A stretch of 64,000 nt of DNA from Primula veris (taxonomy: Eukaryota > Streptophyta > Magnoliopsida > Ericales > Primulaceae): NCBI GenBank assembly GCA_963682055.1, contig OY821749.1:31937631-32001630 (forward strand), written 5' to 3'. The notes beneath the pieces are model-generated. The model was not told the DNA's origin. It saw only the letters and a list, made by a program, of their open reading frames with translations, and ran no database searches. Within the stretch, counting starts at the first letter, position 1, and the number at the start of each line of letters is the position of its first letter. Below are positions 23,396-34,920 of this stretch, piece after piece. Position numbers and translations under genes: made by a program.

Positions 23396-24596
23396 GGGTT
23401 AATTCATATTTACTGCATCAAAATTAACAATTTGCATACCCGACTGTAAAAATTAACAATTTGCATACCAAATAAAGCATAATCGATCAATCAACAACCT
23501 GTTGTCAAATTATCAAATAGAAGTTAATTTAAATTGGTATATTACCCTTTTGCTCTTATTTTTGTCGCCAAAAACCAATTCATCTATTTGTTCTCTTATA
23601 TCACATCCGCAATTATAACCTCAATTTACTGTGGGAAAATGACGTCGTATTTTCTTATCTCGGCACATAACATCAACTTATAAATCATAGTAACCAATTG
23701 ACCCTATTAAATACTGTATTTTCTTACCTCGGCATATAACACCACTATGCTATCTGCATTTTGAAAAATGATAACGAATTAAACTTGATTATCCAAATTA
23801 AAAAATTCAAGAAAATAATGAACACTGATTAAACCTTAATTATCAATATTGTTCAAATTTAATAACTCAAAGAAATAAATAGATAAGAAATTCTAACAAA
23901 CCTTATTCAGTTTATAATTGATTGATAATAAAAATAACCATAATTAACATTAATTAATTTATTATTTAATAAAAGTGGATCATTATGTAATTAAGGTTAA
24001 TATAATTCCTTATTATTGATAAAGAAGTTGATTTACCATATTTCTGAAGGGGCTATCCGTTCGTGAACTTTCCAGCTCATATTTAAATTTCAATTCTGCA
24101 GTTCATCAAATTTTTTATTGTACTTGATAACTCTAAATAATCTTGATTTGTTTAGGAGAGAGGAATTTGGATATTTGTGAGTGAGATATAACTAGAGAGT
24201 TATTTTTTGTCCAAATTTGTTCGTATATAGAGAAAGAATATAAAATAAACAGAATACGTTTTTTTGTTAACAGACCAAAATACCCCTGAGCTGTAACGGC
24301 AATAGGTCACGTGCAGGCTCGTGACCAAACTTTTGTTTGATAATTTGACGTCAGGTTGTTGATTGATCGATTATGGTTTGTTTGCTATGCAAATTATTAA
24401 ATTTTGTAGTCGAGCATGCAAATTGTTAACAACCGATAGTTTGGTACAGTAAACATGAATTAACCATTGATAATTTGACGCCAGGTTGTTGATTGATCGA
24501 TTATGGTTTATTTGGTATGCAAATTGTTAATTTTTATAGTCGGGTATACAAATTGTTAACGGCCGATAGTTTGGTGCAGTAAACATGAATTAACCC
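23396..24596. mobile_element. Mutator-like MITE with long terminal inverted repeats
   Basis: A 1,201-bp insertion flanked by a perfect 9-bp target duplication, ATAATTATC (23387-23395 and 24597-24605). The ends are GGGTTAATTCATATTTACTG and its complement with one mismatch. The inverted repeats extend about 125 bp, through the GATTGATCGATTATG and TTTGATAATTTGAC blocks. The right end is tandemly duplicated (about 24344-24463 and 24464-24596). The unit C counterpart at 57446-57470 lacks the insertion and shows one ATAATTATT, a natural empty site. There is no coding frame. A 9-bp duplication plus long TIRs fits a non-autonomous MULE. Confidence 0.92.
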
Positions 24597-24605
24597 ATAA
24601 TTATC

Positions 24606-25502
24606 TGAGACTTCAAAAACTTGTGGGTTGGAAATACAATTTTAATTTGAATTTATTTCCTCTTCCTAATTTTCTTTTGTATGGATGATAAAATAATTAT
24701 ATTATAATAGTAATTGCAGACCACACGTTACATGTGCGATATGTATATAAATATAATCCTGAACAAATGAATTTAAAATTTTCAAAAAATAAAATAAAAA
24801 TGATGGAATTAATATAGTAAATTAATAATCGTATATAATGAGTAATAGAGTATGTGAGAGAAGTAACATATTTGTTTAGTTATTTATGTATTTAAATTTC
24901 ATTATGGTATATGATTAATTAGTAAATTAGAATGGGAGAATTTTTGGAAATAATTGGCAAAATTTGGCAGCTTTATTTCTCGAGTTGACTTATATTAATA
25001 GTATGATAACTAGGGTGATAATGCTTCGAACTTTTCGCGATCAAATTCGTGTTCGAGTCATGTGTACGGTTCATGCTCGTTGAATCTTTAATGAACTGAA
25101 CGTGAATCAAAATATATAAGTCGTTTAGTACATAAAACGATCATGATTAACATTTTGTTCACATTGTAAAGTTTTGATTTATCCCATCAATTATTAATAC
25201 ATACACATGTAAATAAATAGAATAATATATTTATACAATAAATAAATAAAAAACCATATGATTTTAGTGAAATATAATTGAAGTTGATAATAAGACTGGT
25301 TTTGTACTACAATAACAAGCTAAATGAGTTGTTTACATTTTTTTATATAAAATTAATTCTTTTGTTTTGATATGATACTAACCCCTAAACCATAAACATA
25401 CTTTGAATCAAGAGAATAAGAACTTGTTTTACAACAACCATATTCTTGTTCCGAACTAAAGAAATAGAGACAGTCTTCTGAACTTTATTGCTTTCATAAG
25501 CC
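24606..25502 (+). repeat. Unit A, downstream flank of DC1 gene
   Basis: Matches 57463-58376 of unit C nearly base for base, including the CATGTGTACGGTTCATGCTC block and the ACCATATGATTTTAGTGAAA block. The match stops abruptly after CATAAGCCT at 25502, where copia sequence begins. Confidence 0.9.
25384..25502 (-). pseudogene. Truncated copy of the small hypothetical protein (unit A)
   Basis: Corresponds to the C-terminal 40 codons of the frame at 58257-58508, including the NKNMVVVKQV segment on the - strand. The N-terminal part, with the MAG...FYYPRP motif, is missing because copia-derived DNA abuts at 25503. It cannot make the protein. Confidence 0.8.
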
Positions 25503-26038
25503 TATGGTATGTAAAAGGAACAATTCACCTAGGCCTATGGTATTCTAAAGATACAAATCATTTTCTTAGTGGCTACTGTGATGCAGATTGGGCAGGAAAC
25601 ATAGATGATAGAAAGAGTACTTCTGGTGGTTGTTTTTATTTTGGAAACAACCTTGTTTCATGGTTTAGGAAAAAGCAAAATTGCATTTCTTTATATACTG
25701 CTGAGGCAGAATATATTGCAGCTGGAAGTGGATGTACTCAACTTATTTGGATGAAACAGATGCTAAATGATTATAATGTTAAGCAAAAAATATTAACTTT
25801 ATTTTGTGATAACAAAAGTGATATAGATTTAGCAAAGAATCCAGTTCAACATTCCAGAACTAAACACATTGATCTAAGACATCATTTTATCAAAGAACTA
25901 GTTGAAGGAAAAAGCTTAATTTTAGAACATGTGTCAACTGAAAAACAATTAGCTGATATTTTCACAAAACCCATTGATACTAATAAATTTGAATCTTTAA
26001 GAAGTGATATAGGGGTATGTCACTATGGTTCTAATTGA
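25503..26038 (+). pseudogene. Ty1/copia polyprotein fragment: RNase H domain and C-terminus
   Basis: An open frame runs from the junction to TGA at 26036-26038, about 178 codons with no internal stop. It shows the copia RNase H landmarks GYCDADWAG, DRKSTSGGCFYFG, AEAEYIAA, LFCDNKSDIDLAKNP, RTKHIDLRHHFI and the closing ADIFTKPID. Everything upstream in pol is gone, so the fragment has no start of its own. It resembles copia elements with a long region between pol and the 3' LTR. Confidence 0.92.
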
Positions 26039-27568
26039 ATACTCTTGCTATGTATGTATGTTTTGAGTACCTTAAATACTTTGTATTTCTAGAGGTAAGT
26101 CTTTATTGAGCTTTAAAGTTTTTGTCTTGAAAAAGCCGCTTTTTGGTGTCTCAAAAACAGATGTGAGGTAACTTGTCCTAAAACCTCTCTGGTAATAGAG
26201 TTGCAAGCACAAAGTGCACTTTTTACACAGTGGTTGCAAGTTCAGTTGCAACACCAGTTGAAACCACTTGCTAATAATACTGGTTGCAAGCTCAGTTGCA
26301 ACATCAGTTGAAACCACATACTCAGAATACTGAAAAATTAAGTGATTGTCCATACACTCCTTAATGAGAAAGCCAAGACAAAGTCTTGTTATTTTTGACA
26401 TCACTTATACTCTTTCCTTGCTGAGATCATCAAACTAGTTTTTTGTGTAGAGATGAAAATGAATTTTCTCAATTTAAGCTCTTAAAATCTAATTTATATT
26501 TAAGCTATTCCTTGATAAACATATCTTCTTGAGTAAATTGCTAGAGTTCAGTTTTTCAAAAGTGCAAATATCTTCCTGATTTGCTATCTTCTCCTGAATC
26601 AAGTCTAAATTTCCTTAAAACCTTTAACTTCTTAAAATTCAAAATTTTGATAAATCTGTTCACGAGGAATGTGTATCTTTATTTATTGCTGGATTTATCC
26701 TTCTGACAAACTGTTTCCTACGAGATTTCAGTGTGTTTGCATTTTTAAATCTCTATTGATAAGAAATTTCCTTATTTCTAGATAAATTTGGTTTCAAATA
26801 TTGATTTGAGTATATCCTTTTCTAATTGTAAAAAGATTTGGCCTTTATTGCTATTTATACAAACCTCTTTTTAATATTCCAAATCAATCACAATAATCAC
26901 AATTACTCTCTCTCTCTTTCTACTTATCAAAGAAACCCTCAGTTTTCTGGAAACCCACACATCGAAGTTCTAAGTGCAGTTCCAACCGAAGTTGAAACCA
27001 TGTCTTCCAACCCACCTAAAAACCCCAATACCCATATTGATGATGACTGTACTCTTAGGGATTTCTTGGATAAGTCTACGACAAGTCCAGGCTCAAAAGC
27101 AAAGGTAAGTAGTCAGAGGCAATCCTCTAAGAGAAAGAGCCCCACATTCAGACATACCTCGTGACTAAGTTCTATGGCTTCTGACAAATAGGGGGAGTGA
27201 AGTTTATGTTCTGGTTTTAATTGTTCAGTTTTCAAGTTTTAATTTCAATTTCAAGACTCTATGTTGCTGTTTTTAATTTCAATTACAATTGATGTACTAA
27301 GACAATGTTTGTGCCATGTTTTTGGCCTTTAAATTTCTGCAATTTCTATTTTGAAGTATGCCTGTCTTTAGAATTGAACTTGTGAATGGATACACTCTGT
27401 GCTTATTTAATTCCTACAACTCTAACTTATAAGGGGAGCTTGAACAGATGAATCTTAAGTATTGTTACAAAATATACAGTTTAAGACTGTGCTGAAATTG
27501 AATTTGCAGGTGGTTGGATAATCTATAAACTTAGATGATTTGTCAAAACCAATGACAAAGGGGGAGAT
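26039..27568 (+). other. Copia region between pol and 3' LTR
   Basis: Non-coding for the most part. One small frame, ATG 27000 to 27164 (54 codons), is rich in Ser/Pro/Lys and could be the start of an extra ORF, but it resembles nothing I know. Two imperfect copies of a GGTTGCAAG...CAGTTGCAAC block lie at 26224-26245 and 26280-26301. The tract ends in the polypurine tract at 27557-27567. Confidence 0.6.
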
Positions 27569-28799
27569 TGTTAGGACCAGATTTCTGGTCTAAATATTAT
27601 TTGTTGTCTATTGGTTTTCACTAAATAATCATAACTGCTTGTTAAGAACTAAGACAGTGTTGACAGGTTTCAAGCAATGTTGCAACCCCAATTACAACCT
27701 ATTAAGACAGTAGTGTCAGGTTTCAAGCAATGTTGCAACCTTAGTTACAACCTGCTTAGACAACGTTGGTGGTTTCAAGTACCAGTTGCAACCTCAGTTG
27801 CAACCACATTTCCAACCTGCTGTTCAGCAGAATTCTGTCTGGTTCTGTAATTCTGCATTACTACTCTTTAAATGTTAATCATTCGTTTTTAAAGTATGCA
27901 GGATATATTCTCATATAATCTTAAAAGTTTAATATGTGTTTATTGAGAATATCAAAGTGTTAAGGAAAGATGTTTTCTATAAGTTATAAAGAGATTAGTT
28001 TATAAGGTTATGTTTCCTTTTAATATGTATCTCTATTCTTATGCTTATCCTTATCACTTGTTTCAATCTTCGATCCTTATCATATTCAGTAAAGATACGT
28101 TTAAAGATTGATTGTTATATGGAGTTGAATGTTTTATATGTTTATGAAAAGATATTATCTTTAAAATATATTATCTTTATATGTTTCCTTTCAAAGGGAA
28201 AGACTAACTCCTACTTTTAAGCTTGTTATTAATAGGTATTAACCAATGATGATTGGAGTCAATCCACGCTGAAGTATCACGCAATGCATGGAAAGATTGA
28301 AGCCAATCAATAAAGTCAAAAGCAATCAAAAGATATTGAAGAATAGAAGATTGTTTTTACTTGCTTATATACTTGATAACTTAGCTTGTAAAATGGGTGT
28401 GTTCTAAATTATAAAGAACCCATTCTTGAGAGAATACACAAAGAGCTTTAAAAAGAAAACAATGGTGGGATGCCATTGATTTATAATTGATAGTTATAGA
28501 GTAGGAGCAATATAGAGATAGGCAGAAAAACCTAGAGGGAGCCTGATAGTTTTTCGTTAAGACTTGAATCCTATATTGTAAGCTTTTTATAATATCATAA
28601 TCTGGGTAAGTGCCCCGGAGACGTAGCCTAGTTAGGTGAATTCCGTTGTTAAATGTGCATGTGATTTATTTCAAGTACATTTAACTTTTCACAGTTATGT
28701 CCATTAATATACTTGGTTCCAACTGTGGTTGCAACCTCACTTGGAACCTAACTGCAAAACTGCAACTAGAACAGCGGATAGGAATTTCATCAACTAACA
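27569..28799 (+). repeat. Copia 3' LTR
   Basis: Starts TGTTAGGACC directly after the polypurine tract and ends CAACTAACA, giving the 6-bp inverted ends TGTTAG/CTAACA. It holds several GTTGCAAC palindromes. No matching 5' LTR is in the window. The right end is slightly uncertain because the host sequence there also reads CAACTAACA. Confidence 0.8.
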
Positions 28800-31470
28800 T
28801 AGAAACTCATCTTTTCCTATGGGGAGTCAATTTAGTCACTGCGTGTTGAACCGCATAATCCAACATCCACTCCTCGGCTTTTTTCCTTTCACCTAATAAT
28901 CGACGCTTCAGATCGATTTTCTCAGCTTCACGTCCCGGATCCAACGGTAGATGACGTGGTGCTCGTGGTTCCAATCTCCTTGCCTTTTCAAGTGCTTTGA
29001 TTGACCTTTTCATGAGAATCAATTTCTTCAACTTGTCCCAGTTTCTTGGTTTTTTCTCTTCTAAAAGATCTTGATCAAGTAATACATCACTACCAATAGA
29101 TACAGTATCAGATGAGTCATCTTGAATATCGGGTACGAGGATCTCATCAATCGCGTCTTTCACAAGCTTAACAGCATCACTCTTGCTAAATTCAAGTAAT
29201 AACAGTAATAACAGTATCGTTTCCATTACCCTTATTTTGATCAACATTCGGATTTTCATCTTCGACTTTTACAGCGATATCGGATACCACGTGCTGGCAA
29301 AGAAGATGCCACGTCTTCATGTGTTTCTGTTTATTGAATTGGGTGTTTGCTAATTTTCCTGTAACAACCTGATTTTATATATTTCTATACTTATTAAAAG
29401 TAAATGTATGTAAATATATTTAAATAAAAAGAATGTTCAAGTGTATCTAAACTCTGCCACTAAAACAAAATGTGGGGCCCTCTATTTTTGTCTCCCAAAC
29501 TCTTCAGATATGTACATGATAAGAATGATATAAATGTATAAATATATTCTGATATGTACAAAACATACCTATATACGCACGTTAAAAAAAAAAAAAAACA
29601 GAAAGAGATAGCCAGACAGCAAAAGCGAGATAGAGATAGAAAAGAAATAAAATAATAATCCTCCTACTTTAAATATCATTTTATTTCGATTCGGTTATCC
29701 GTTTTTCAATCCGTCTTCTCCATTGCATAGCTATCGCACAGGCGGTTATTCTGAGGCTCTTGTAGTTTTGTCGCTAGCGGGTTTTGATCTGAGTTTTGAG
29801 GCTATGCACGAGTCGTTTCGTCCCTTTGGGTACGTGTTTGTGGCAGCCTAGCTGTGGTTAGTTCTTGTTCTTCAATCGAGGTACCATTTCGGTACTAAAA
29901 AGGGGTGTTGCTAAGCCCGTTATATACGTGCTTACACTTGCATATTATTTTTCTTTAAGTTTATATTATGCTAATTATAGTTTGATCGCTGATTTTTGAA
30001 ATCAGTCAGTAGAATCTTAAAGCATGTTTATGTGAAGTTAGACTATTTGTTTATTTGATAATTGAAGTTTCGACATCCATAGTAAATTCTGCTATTTAAT
30101 GTTAATTATTATTTGATATCTGAAATTCAATATCCAGTAGTATTATAATAAAATTGTTATCAGCTTACTGAGATTGTCGATATCAGTAGATTGTTGATAT
30201 TATTTTACTATATTATTTGAGCGGGATTTTTCAATGATTATTGAACTGTTGCAGCTTATTGCTGAATAATAATCGTGGTTTTAAATTATATAAAATTTTT
30301 ACTGTTTTATATGATATTAATGAACTAAAATGAGGAGTTTAATTGGGGTTGACGGAGGTAGATGTGTCTATGGTCAGACAGTTGTTGTTGTCGTAGAGTT
30401 GTTACTGGTAATTTGGTGTCGGTCTTTTACATTTTTTTTAGGGATCACGTGCCCATGTTGTATCCGTACGGGGGCATGATGTCCATCGGATATACGGCAA
30501 CGCGTACGGCCATACGTGGAGGTGTTAGCCAGCGTATAGATTTCATGAGTAGTTGATTCTATACGTGGATCTGAGTAGTGATCCAGGATCTGAGAAGTGA
30601 TCTGCCATTGTGATTTCGACTTTATACACATTTGAGTCGTGGGTTGTCGTGGGTTGAGTCACGCCACTTGGCGTTAGTAGTTGAGGTTCAGAAGTGTGGT
30701 GGGGGTGTAGAAGTAACAATATGAACCTTTTATATTAAAGATTTTAATATTGTATTTCGTAGTTTTATAATTTTAGCGTAGAGATTTATGTAGCGAGTTT
30801 AGTTGACTCACCCTTTGCTTTGCTGTTCCTTTATTTTCTATTTTATTGTTATTTATAGCCGGGGGGTCCAGATTGGGAGGCCAGGATGAGCTTTTGAGCT
30901 TTCGAGCGGGACTCGAGGCGGAACGGTTTGGCGTGTACGAGGTAGTACAATACTTGAGATCAAGTTGGTGTCGTTTTGTATGTATATATATTGTAGATGT
31001 TCTGAGCTATTTTCGTGTAATATGTGTTAAAAATTGGGTGACCAGAAGTCTTGTTTTTCATTTTTTTTTCATTAGTTTCTTTTAAAATCGCGTTCCGGGT
31101 TTTCTGTAAATTTGGGGCGTGACATTTCCGGTGCTACTAAATCCAAGTATTCTCGTATCGCTTTCTCGGGAAGCTATAGAATCGTCAAATGAGTCGCAAC
31201 CCAAACTATTAAGCTTTGTATCTTTAAACGGAGACGGAGATACAGCCTTTCATTAAATAAATAAAAAGTGATTTTCTTTTACGTCAACATATCGTAGAGC
31301 AGAAAAATTCTATCATTAAGTCACTAGTGATATATCGAATTAATGGTCACAGGGAAAGCTTAGTTTCTAAATTGTTGGTAGTTTTGATAGGCCATACACT
31401 TTACTGAAGAGTTTCTTGAACCGACATATTGCTCAACAAACTGATTCCATTTTGATAAGCATACACATTA
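28800..31470 (-). pseudogene. Plant calmodulin-binding domain gene, unit A remnant (split by a solo LTR)
   Basis: Reads on the - strand as the last exon of the gene at 59304-63667. It covers 31125-31470 and 28800-29359, split by the solo LTR 29360-31124. The calmodulin-binding domain is recognisable: NWDKLKKLILMKRSIKALEK, then RAPRHLPLDPGREAEK and KKAEEWMLDYAVQHAV. Lesions: the LTR insertion; a replacement near 29196-29217 by AATAACAGT repeats; a TGA at 28807-28809 where unit C's frame suggests an arginine codon; and loss of all sequence beyond 28799, where the copia remnant begins. Not functional. Confidence 0.9.
29360..31124. mobile_element. Solo LTR of a Ty3/gypsy (Tekay/Del-like) element
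   Basis: A 1,765-bp segment starting TGTAACAACCTG and ending GGGGCGTGACA, flanked by a perfect 5-bp duplication TTTCC (29355-29359 and 31125-31129). The unit C counterpart (near 59855) shows the uninterrupted site. The termini resemble LTR ends of Tekay/Del chromoviruses as I recall them. There is no internal coding region. Short frames inside (30362-30556, 30846-31085) look incidental. Confidence 0.88.
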
Positions 31471-31483
31471 TTAAAGCTGGTTT

Positions 31484-32150
31484 CTATTTTTTTTTTTTAA
31501 ACCTCATAACATTAAGATAAGTCTTTCTCGATGCACGCCCATAAAAGTCAGACAATACATACGAAAGCGAAATCGTAACATTATCTCTCGCAAAAATAGC
31601 TAAGCAATTGGCTGCACCGTTAGTGCATCTCGGTCCCCAAGTAAAACTCCAGTTCTTACCATCCTTTAAGGTTCTAATATCTTCAATTATGGCATAAATT
31701 TCCCACGGGCTCGATCTCGAGTTTAGAGTGCACATTCTAATCAGATCCTGGTTATCGGACTGGAAAATAACATTTCTCCAGTTCATAGAAACCGCGCGCT
31801 CACAAGCAATGCGGAGTATTAATGCTTCAACCATTAGCGGGGATGAGGCTATCAAACTACCACACCACATATCAATTAAGGTCCCACTTTCATCACGTAT
31901 TATCAGCCCACCACCTGCCCTCTTCCGTGGCAGCTTTATGGCTGCGTCGGTATTAATTTTAAGATAACCATTGGGTGTTTTGGACCATTTTTCCAAACAT
32001 CCCTTGGTAGTAAGTGTATAAGTATCAGCTGTGTCATAGTTAGCCTTCAAAATGTCATTATAACTCCCCATCGCTAGCCCGATAACCTTTTCCAGAGTCA
32101 CTTTTGTACTATTAAAAACAAAATAATTCCTTACTTTCCATATTTGCAAA
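31484..32150 (-). mobile_element. 5'-truncated LINE (L1 type) with RNase H domain, copy 1
   Basis: An open frame of about 220 codons on the - strand encodes an RVT_3-type RNase H: LKINTDAAIKLPRKRAGGG (first Asp), VEALILRIACERA (Glu), VIFQSDNQDLI (Asp) and GAANCLAIFAR near the end. The frame runs into an A tract (poly-T at 31488-31498 on +), as for a LINE 3' tail. Reverse transcriptase and endonuclease parts are absent. The second copy at 37285-37945 is nearly identical, and both were copied together with flanking DNA rather than by separate insertions. Confidence 0.85.
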
Positions 32151-33130
32151 CAAATATTTAGAATCAGGCTAACTAAGAAAAAAGCTTTATGGTTTCTATT
32201 CTAATACTAAGAAAAAAGCTTTAACTTTTTGTATGTACAAAGTATATTGACTAAAAGATCTTATAATTTCTGCTTAAGCCGGCAATCTAGATTGCTCTTA
32301 TCTGAACTTTTAAACTCCTTGGACACAAGCATACTTTAACAAGGAGATTATTACTTTCAATTTAATTAACATTCAGACAGATCAAAAAGAGAGATAAAAT
32401 TAAAATATAACCAAGTGTTTGTTTGGTTGTTTTAGAGATTTTGTTAGAAAAAAATTGGATTCATCTAGCTTAACGCTCGTCGACCAAATTTAGTAGGAAA
32501 AAGAAGAAAAAAACTTGAGCTCAAAAGCTGTAACCAAACAATGCCTTAGTTCGCATGAGTTTCTTGATTGTTTTAGTAAACAATGAATCATCTTCAATGC
32601 TAAAAAGTGTATTGATATTGGTTGGCATGTCGTGGTTAGCCCTTAATAATATCTTGAGTTAAGTTCATGAGGATTTATATCCGTTGTGATTCTATACAAT
32701 GCCGGGTTTTTAAGAGCACCATTGTTTGAGCCTTGAAAAAACTGCAAATATACAAATTAACTTTTGATCAACATATAGTCATCGTCTCCTATCTGCTGCT
32801 TGGGTAATGGGTTGATGATAGACTGTAAAGCTAGGCGAGATGAGTACAAAACGACCATTGGGTGGGTTTCCGTTTTCCTTATTAAAAGTTTTTGCAATTT
32901 ATTGTAAAACAGTGTCAAATTTCGAAGCAATAGGTGAAAGATGAATTTGAGAGGAGGATGAACAAAACTTAACTGATTATAATAATAATAAATACATAAA
33001 CTAGTAAACTTATATGACACAGTCCAACTAGTTGCTTTAGTAAACTAATGCTTGTCTAACTGATCAAATTAGCTGTCGAGATTTGACTTTAGAACCCATC
33101 TGTAGATATAACAATTACCACTTGTGTATG
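32151..33130 (+). repeat. Unit B: methyltransferase-intron segment and DC1 upstream flank
   Basis: 32170-32613 matches 37943-38393, which in unit C is the methyltransferase intron. 32614-33110 matches 39086-39520. The 693 bp between those two blocks in unit C, which hold methyltransferase exon 1 and its promoter, are absent here. No gene remains. Confidence 0.85.
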
Positions 33131-34318
33131 GGATAGATGACTGATGAGGTGATGAAGTGACGTGGCAGCGTGGATCTAGAGAGAGAGAGAGAGAGAGAAA
33201 CCCAATTTGACATGTTTAGCTTCAAAACTTGTGTGCTGAAAACCCAATTTTAATTTGAACTTATTTCCTTATTTTCTTTAGTTTGGATGATAAATTAATT
33301 ATTGTTTTGATTCTTTTGTATTATTTTGTAGCATATCAATGATCCTCAAAATTTTGATTTTTTTAATTATTTCATATTCATAGTTTTAAGGATTTCACAT
33401 TTGATAGTTAGGTATGCATATAATACATGTTTATAGCAAGTACGTATAGTTTATCTTTATAGTTTTTAATATGACACTAATAATTTCAAAACATAACAAG
33501 ATTACCCCCAAACTACAATATTATATATACAAGCTGAGACCTCATTACCATACATATTCTTTTGTGAATCATTTAAAAGTAACTTTTCAAAAATAGTGTA
33601 ACATTGTTTTTAGACTTTTATGCGGGGAATTTCCCAAAAAAAATATAATTTTTTTGATGACACGAGTAAAATAGAAGCGCATACAAGAGTAATTTGAGAA
33701 CCAAGTTAGAAATTACTTCTAATGTGGAACGGATGGAGTAACAAAGAAGTCCCGAGCAAGGTTCTTTTCTTATAAAAAATTTAAATTATTTTCAACAACT
33801 TTATAAGAATTAAAATTGACTTTCGTAAGAATAACTTCTATTTTAATCGATAATTCTTTTTAAAATCTAAGTTGAAATAAAAAAAAAATCACTTCTCATC
33901 CATGATTTGTGAACTATAATTGTTATATTGTCATAAATTTATATATACACATATCATTTTATGTTACGTACAAATTCCTTAGTGGCTAGTTTTATCAATC
34001 AGACAACCACCGCACTTTTTATATAGTTATAAGTTAGATAAGTTAAGTGGGTATGTATCAATATTTCTTTAAAGAAAAATAACGAAAAATTAGTACTGTA
34101 CCATGTACATGATGGAAAAACATATAGCCAAATCTAATAAAAAAAATCTATATATTAGCAAAACACGTTCCTTCCTAATTTTTGAATAAAAAACATTTAG
34201 AACTAAATTTATTCCGAGTAAAATAGTGAAATATACACGATTATCAAGAAATCTCATACGCACCAGACCATCTCATATACAAAAACACGCATAAAATTCC
34301 ACATCGAAATAAAATGAA
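33131..34318 (+). repeat. Unit B: DC1 gene deleted, downstream flank retained
   Basis: The upstream flank (ATATAACAATTACCACTTG) joins within about 20 bp to GTGACGTGGCAGCGTGGATC, which in units A and C lies just after the DC1 stop codon (23308 and 57361). The whole DC1 gene and about 1.5 kb of its upstream DNA are therefore missing. The rest is AT-rich and only partly alignable to 24606-25380. Confidence 0.85.
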
Positions 34319-34543
34319 TCAGTTGGGAACTTGTTTTACAACAACCATATTCTTGTTCCGAACTAAAGAAATATAAACAGTCTTCGGAACTTTATTGCTT
34401 TCATAAGCCTGGGGCAAAATAACCGTCTTCGAATGTTGCTTATTGTTTTCCACAGCTTCAGGGTTTTTTGGATCGACTTCTGCTTTTTTTGGTCGTGGAT
34501 AGTAGAAATCGGTGGGGAAGAATTAGTACTGAAAGCCTGCCAT
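34319..34543 (-). pseudogene. Small hypothetical protein, unit B copy with early stop
   Basis: Matches 58257-58508. The frame opens with ATG at 34543, but codon 7 is TAA; the downstream frame (FFPTDFYYPRPKKAEVD and on) is otherwise open to TGA at 34319-34321. Its C-terminus ends VVKQVPN, shorter than in unit C. The single stop is the only clear lesion I see. Confidence 0.75.
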
Positions 34544-34920
34544 TCTCAAGTTTGTTTGTTTTTTTGGAAAATATGTGAATTGTGAATATCCTTAATTCCT
34601 GAGACCATTATATATGTGATGGAAATAGCCAGATAGAGTTGTAATAGACTTGTGAGTTACGTATAATGAGTTTGCTATTATTATTATTTTCAAGATTTCA
34701 GTTATATAAGTCAGAATGAGGGAATGTCCCTTGTGAATGTCACCTTTACTACTGTGACGCACCTCTTGCTTTCCGATTCGGAAAAATCTACATCGGGTCT
34801 TCGTGTTTTGTTTACCTTATTTTGGTATTATACCATAAGAATCAAAGAATAATCGAACATGGAGTTACAACCTTTCAACTAGAACATCGGGCAACTAATT
34901 GTCAAGTCTTTTCTAAATAT
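34544..34920 (+). repeat. End of unit B and start of an A-type flank
   Basis: 34544-34660 matches 58509-58640; from about 34662 the match switches to 18868-19105 and, in part, 53757-53895. The switch inside TATAATGAGT marks a junction between units in the tandem array. Confidence 0.75.

Larger units (their letters stand above)
25503..28799 (+). mobile_element. 3' part of a Ty1/copia retrotransposon
   Basis: Contains, in order, the end of a copia pol frame (RNase H), a 1.5-kb non-coding tract, a polypurine tract AAAGGGGGAGA (27557-27567) and a 1,231-bp 3' LTR (27569-28799). Gag, protease, integrase, RT and the 5' LTR are absent. The left edge falls inside the small-protein gene and the right edge inside a calmodulin-binding gene copy. 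About 930 bp present between these points in unit C (58377-59309) are missing here, so this is not a simple insertion. Confidence 0.9.

Noticed and set aside
26072..26404. 110-codon - strand frame in the copia remnant
   Set aside because: Antisense to the non-coding tail of the element, built on repeated GTTGCAAC blocks, no known domain.
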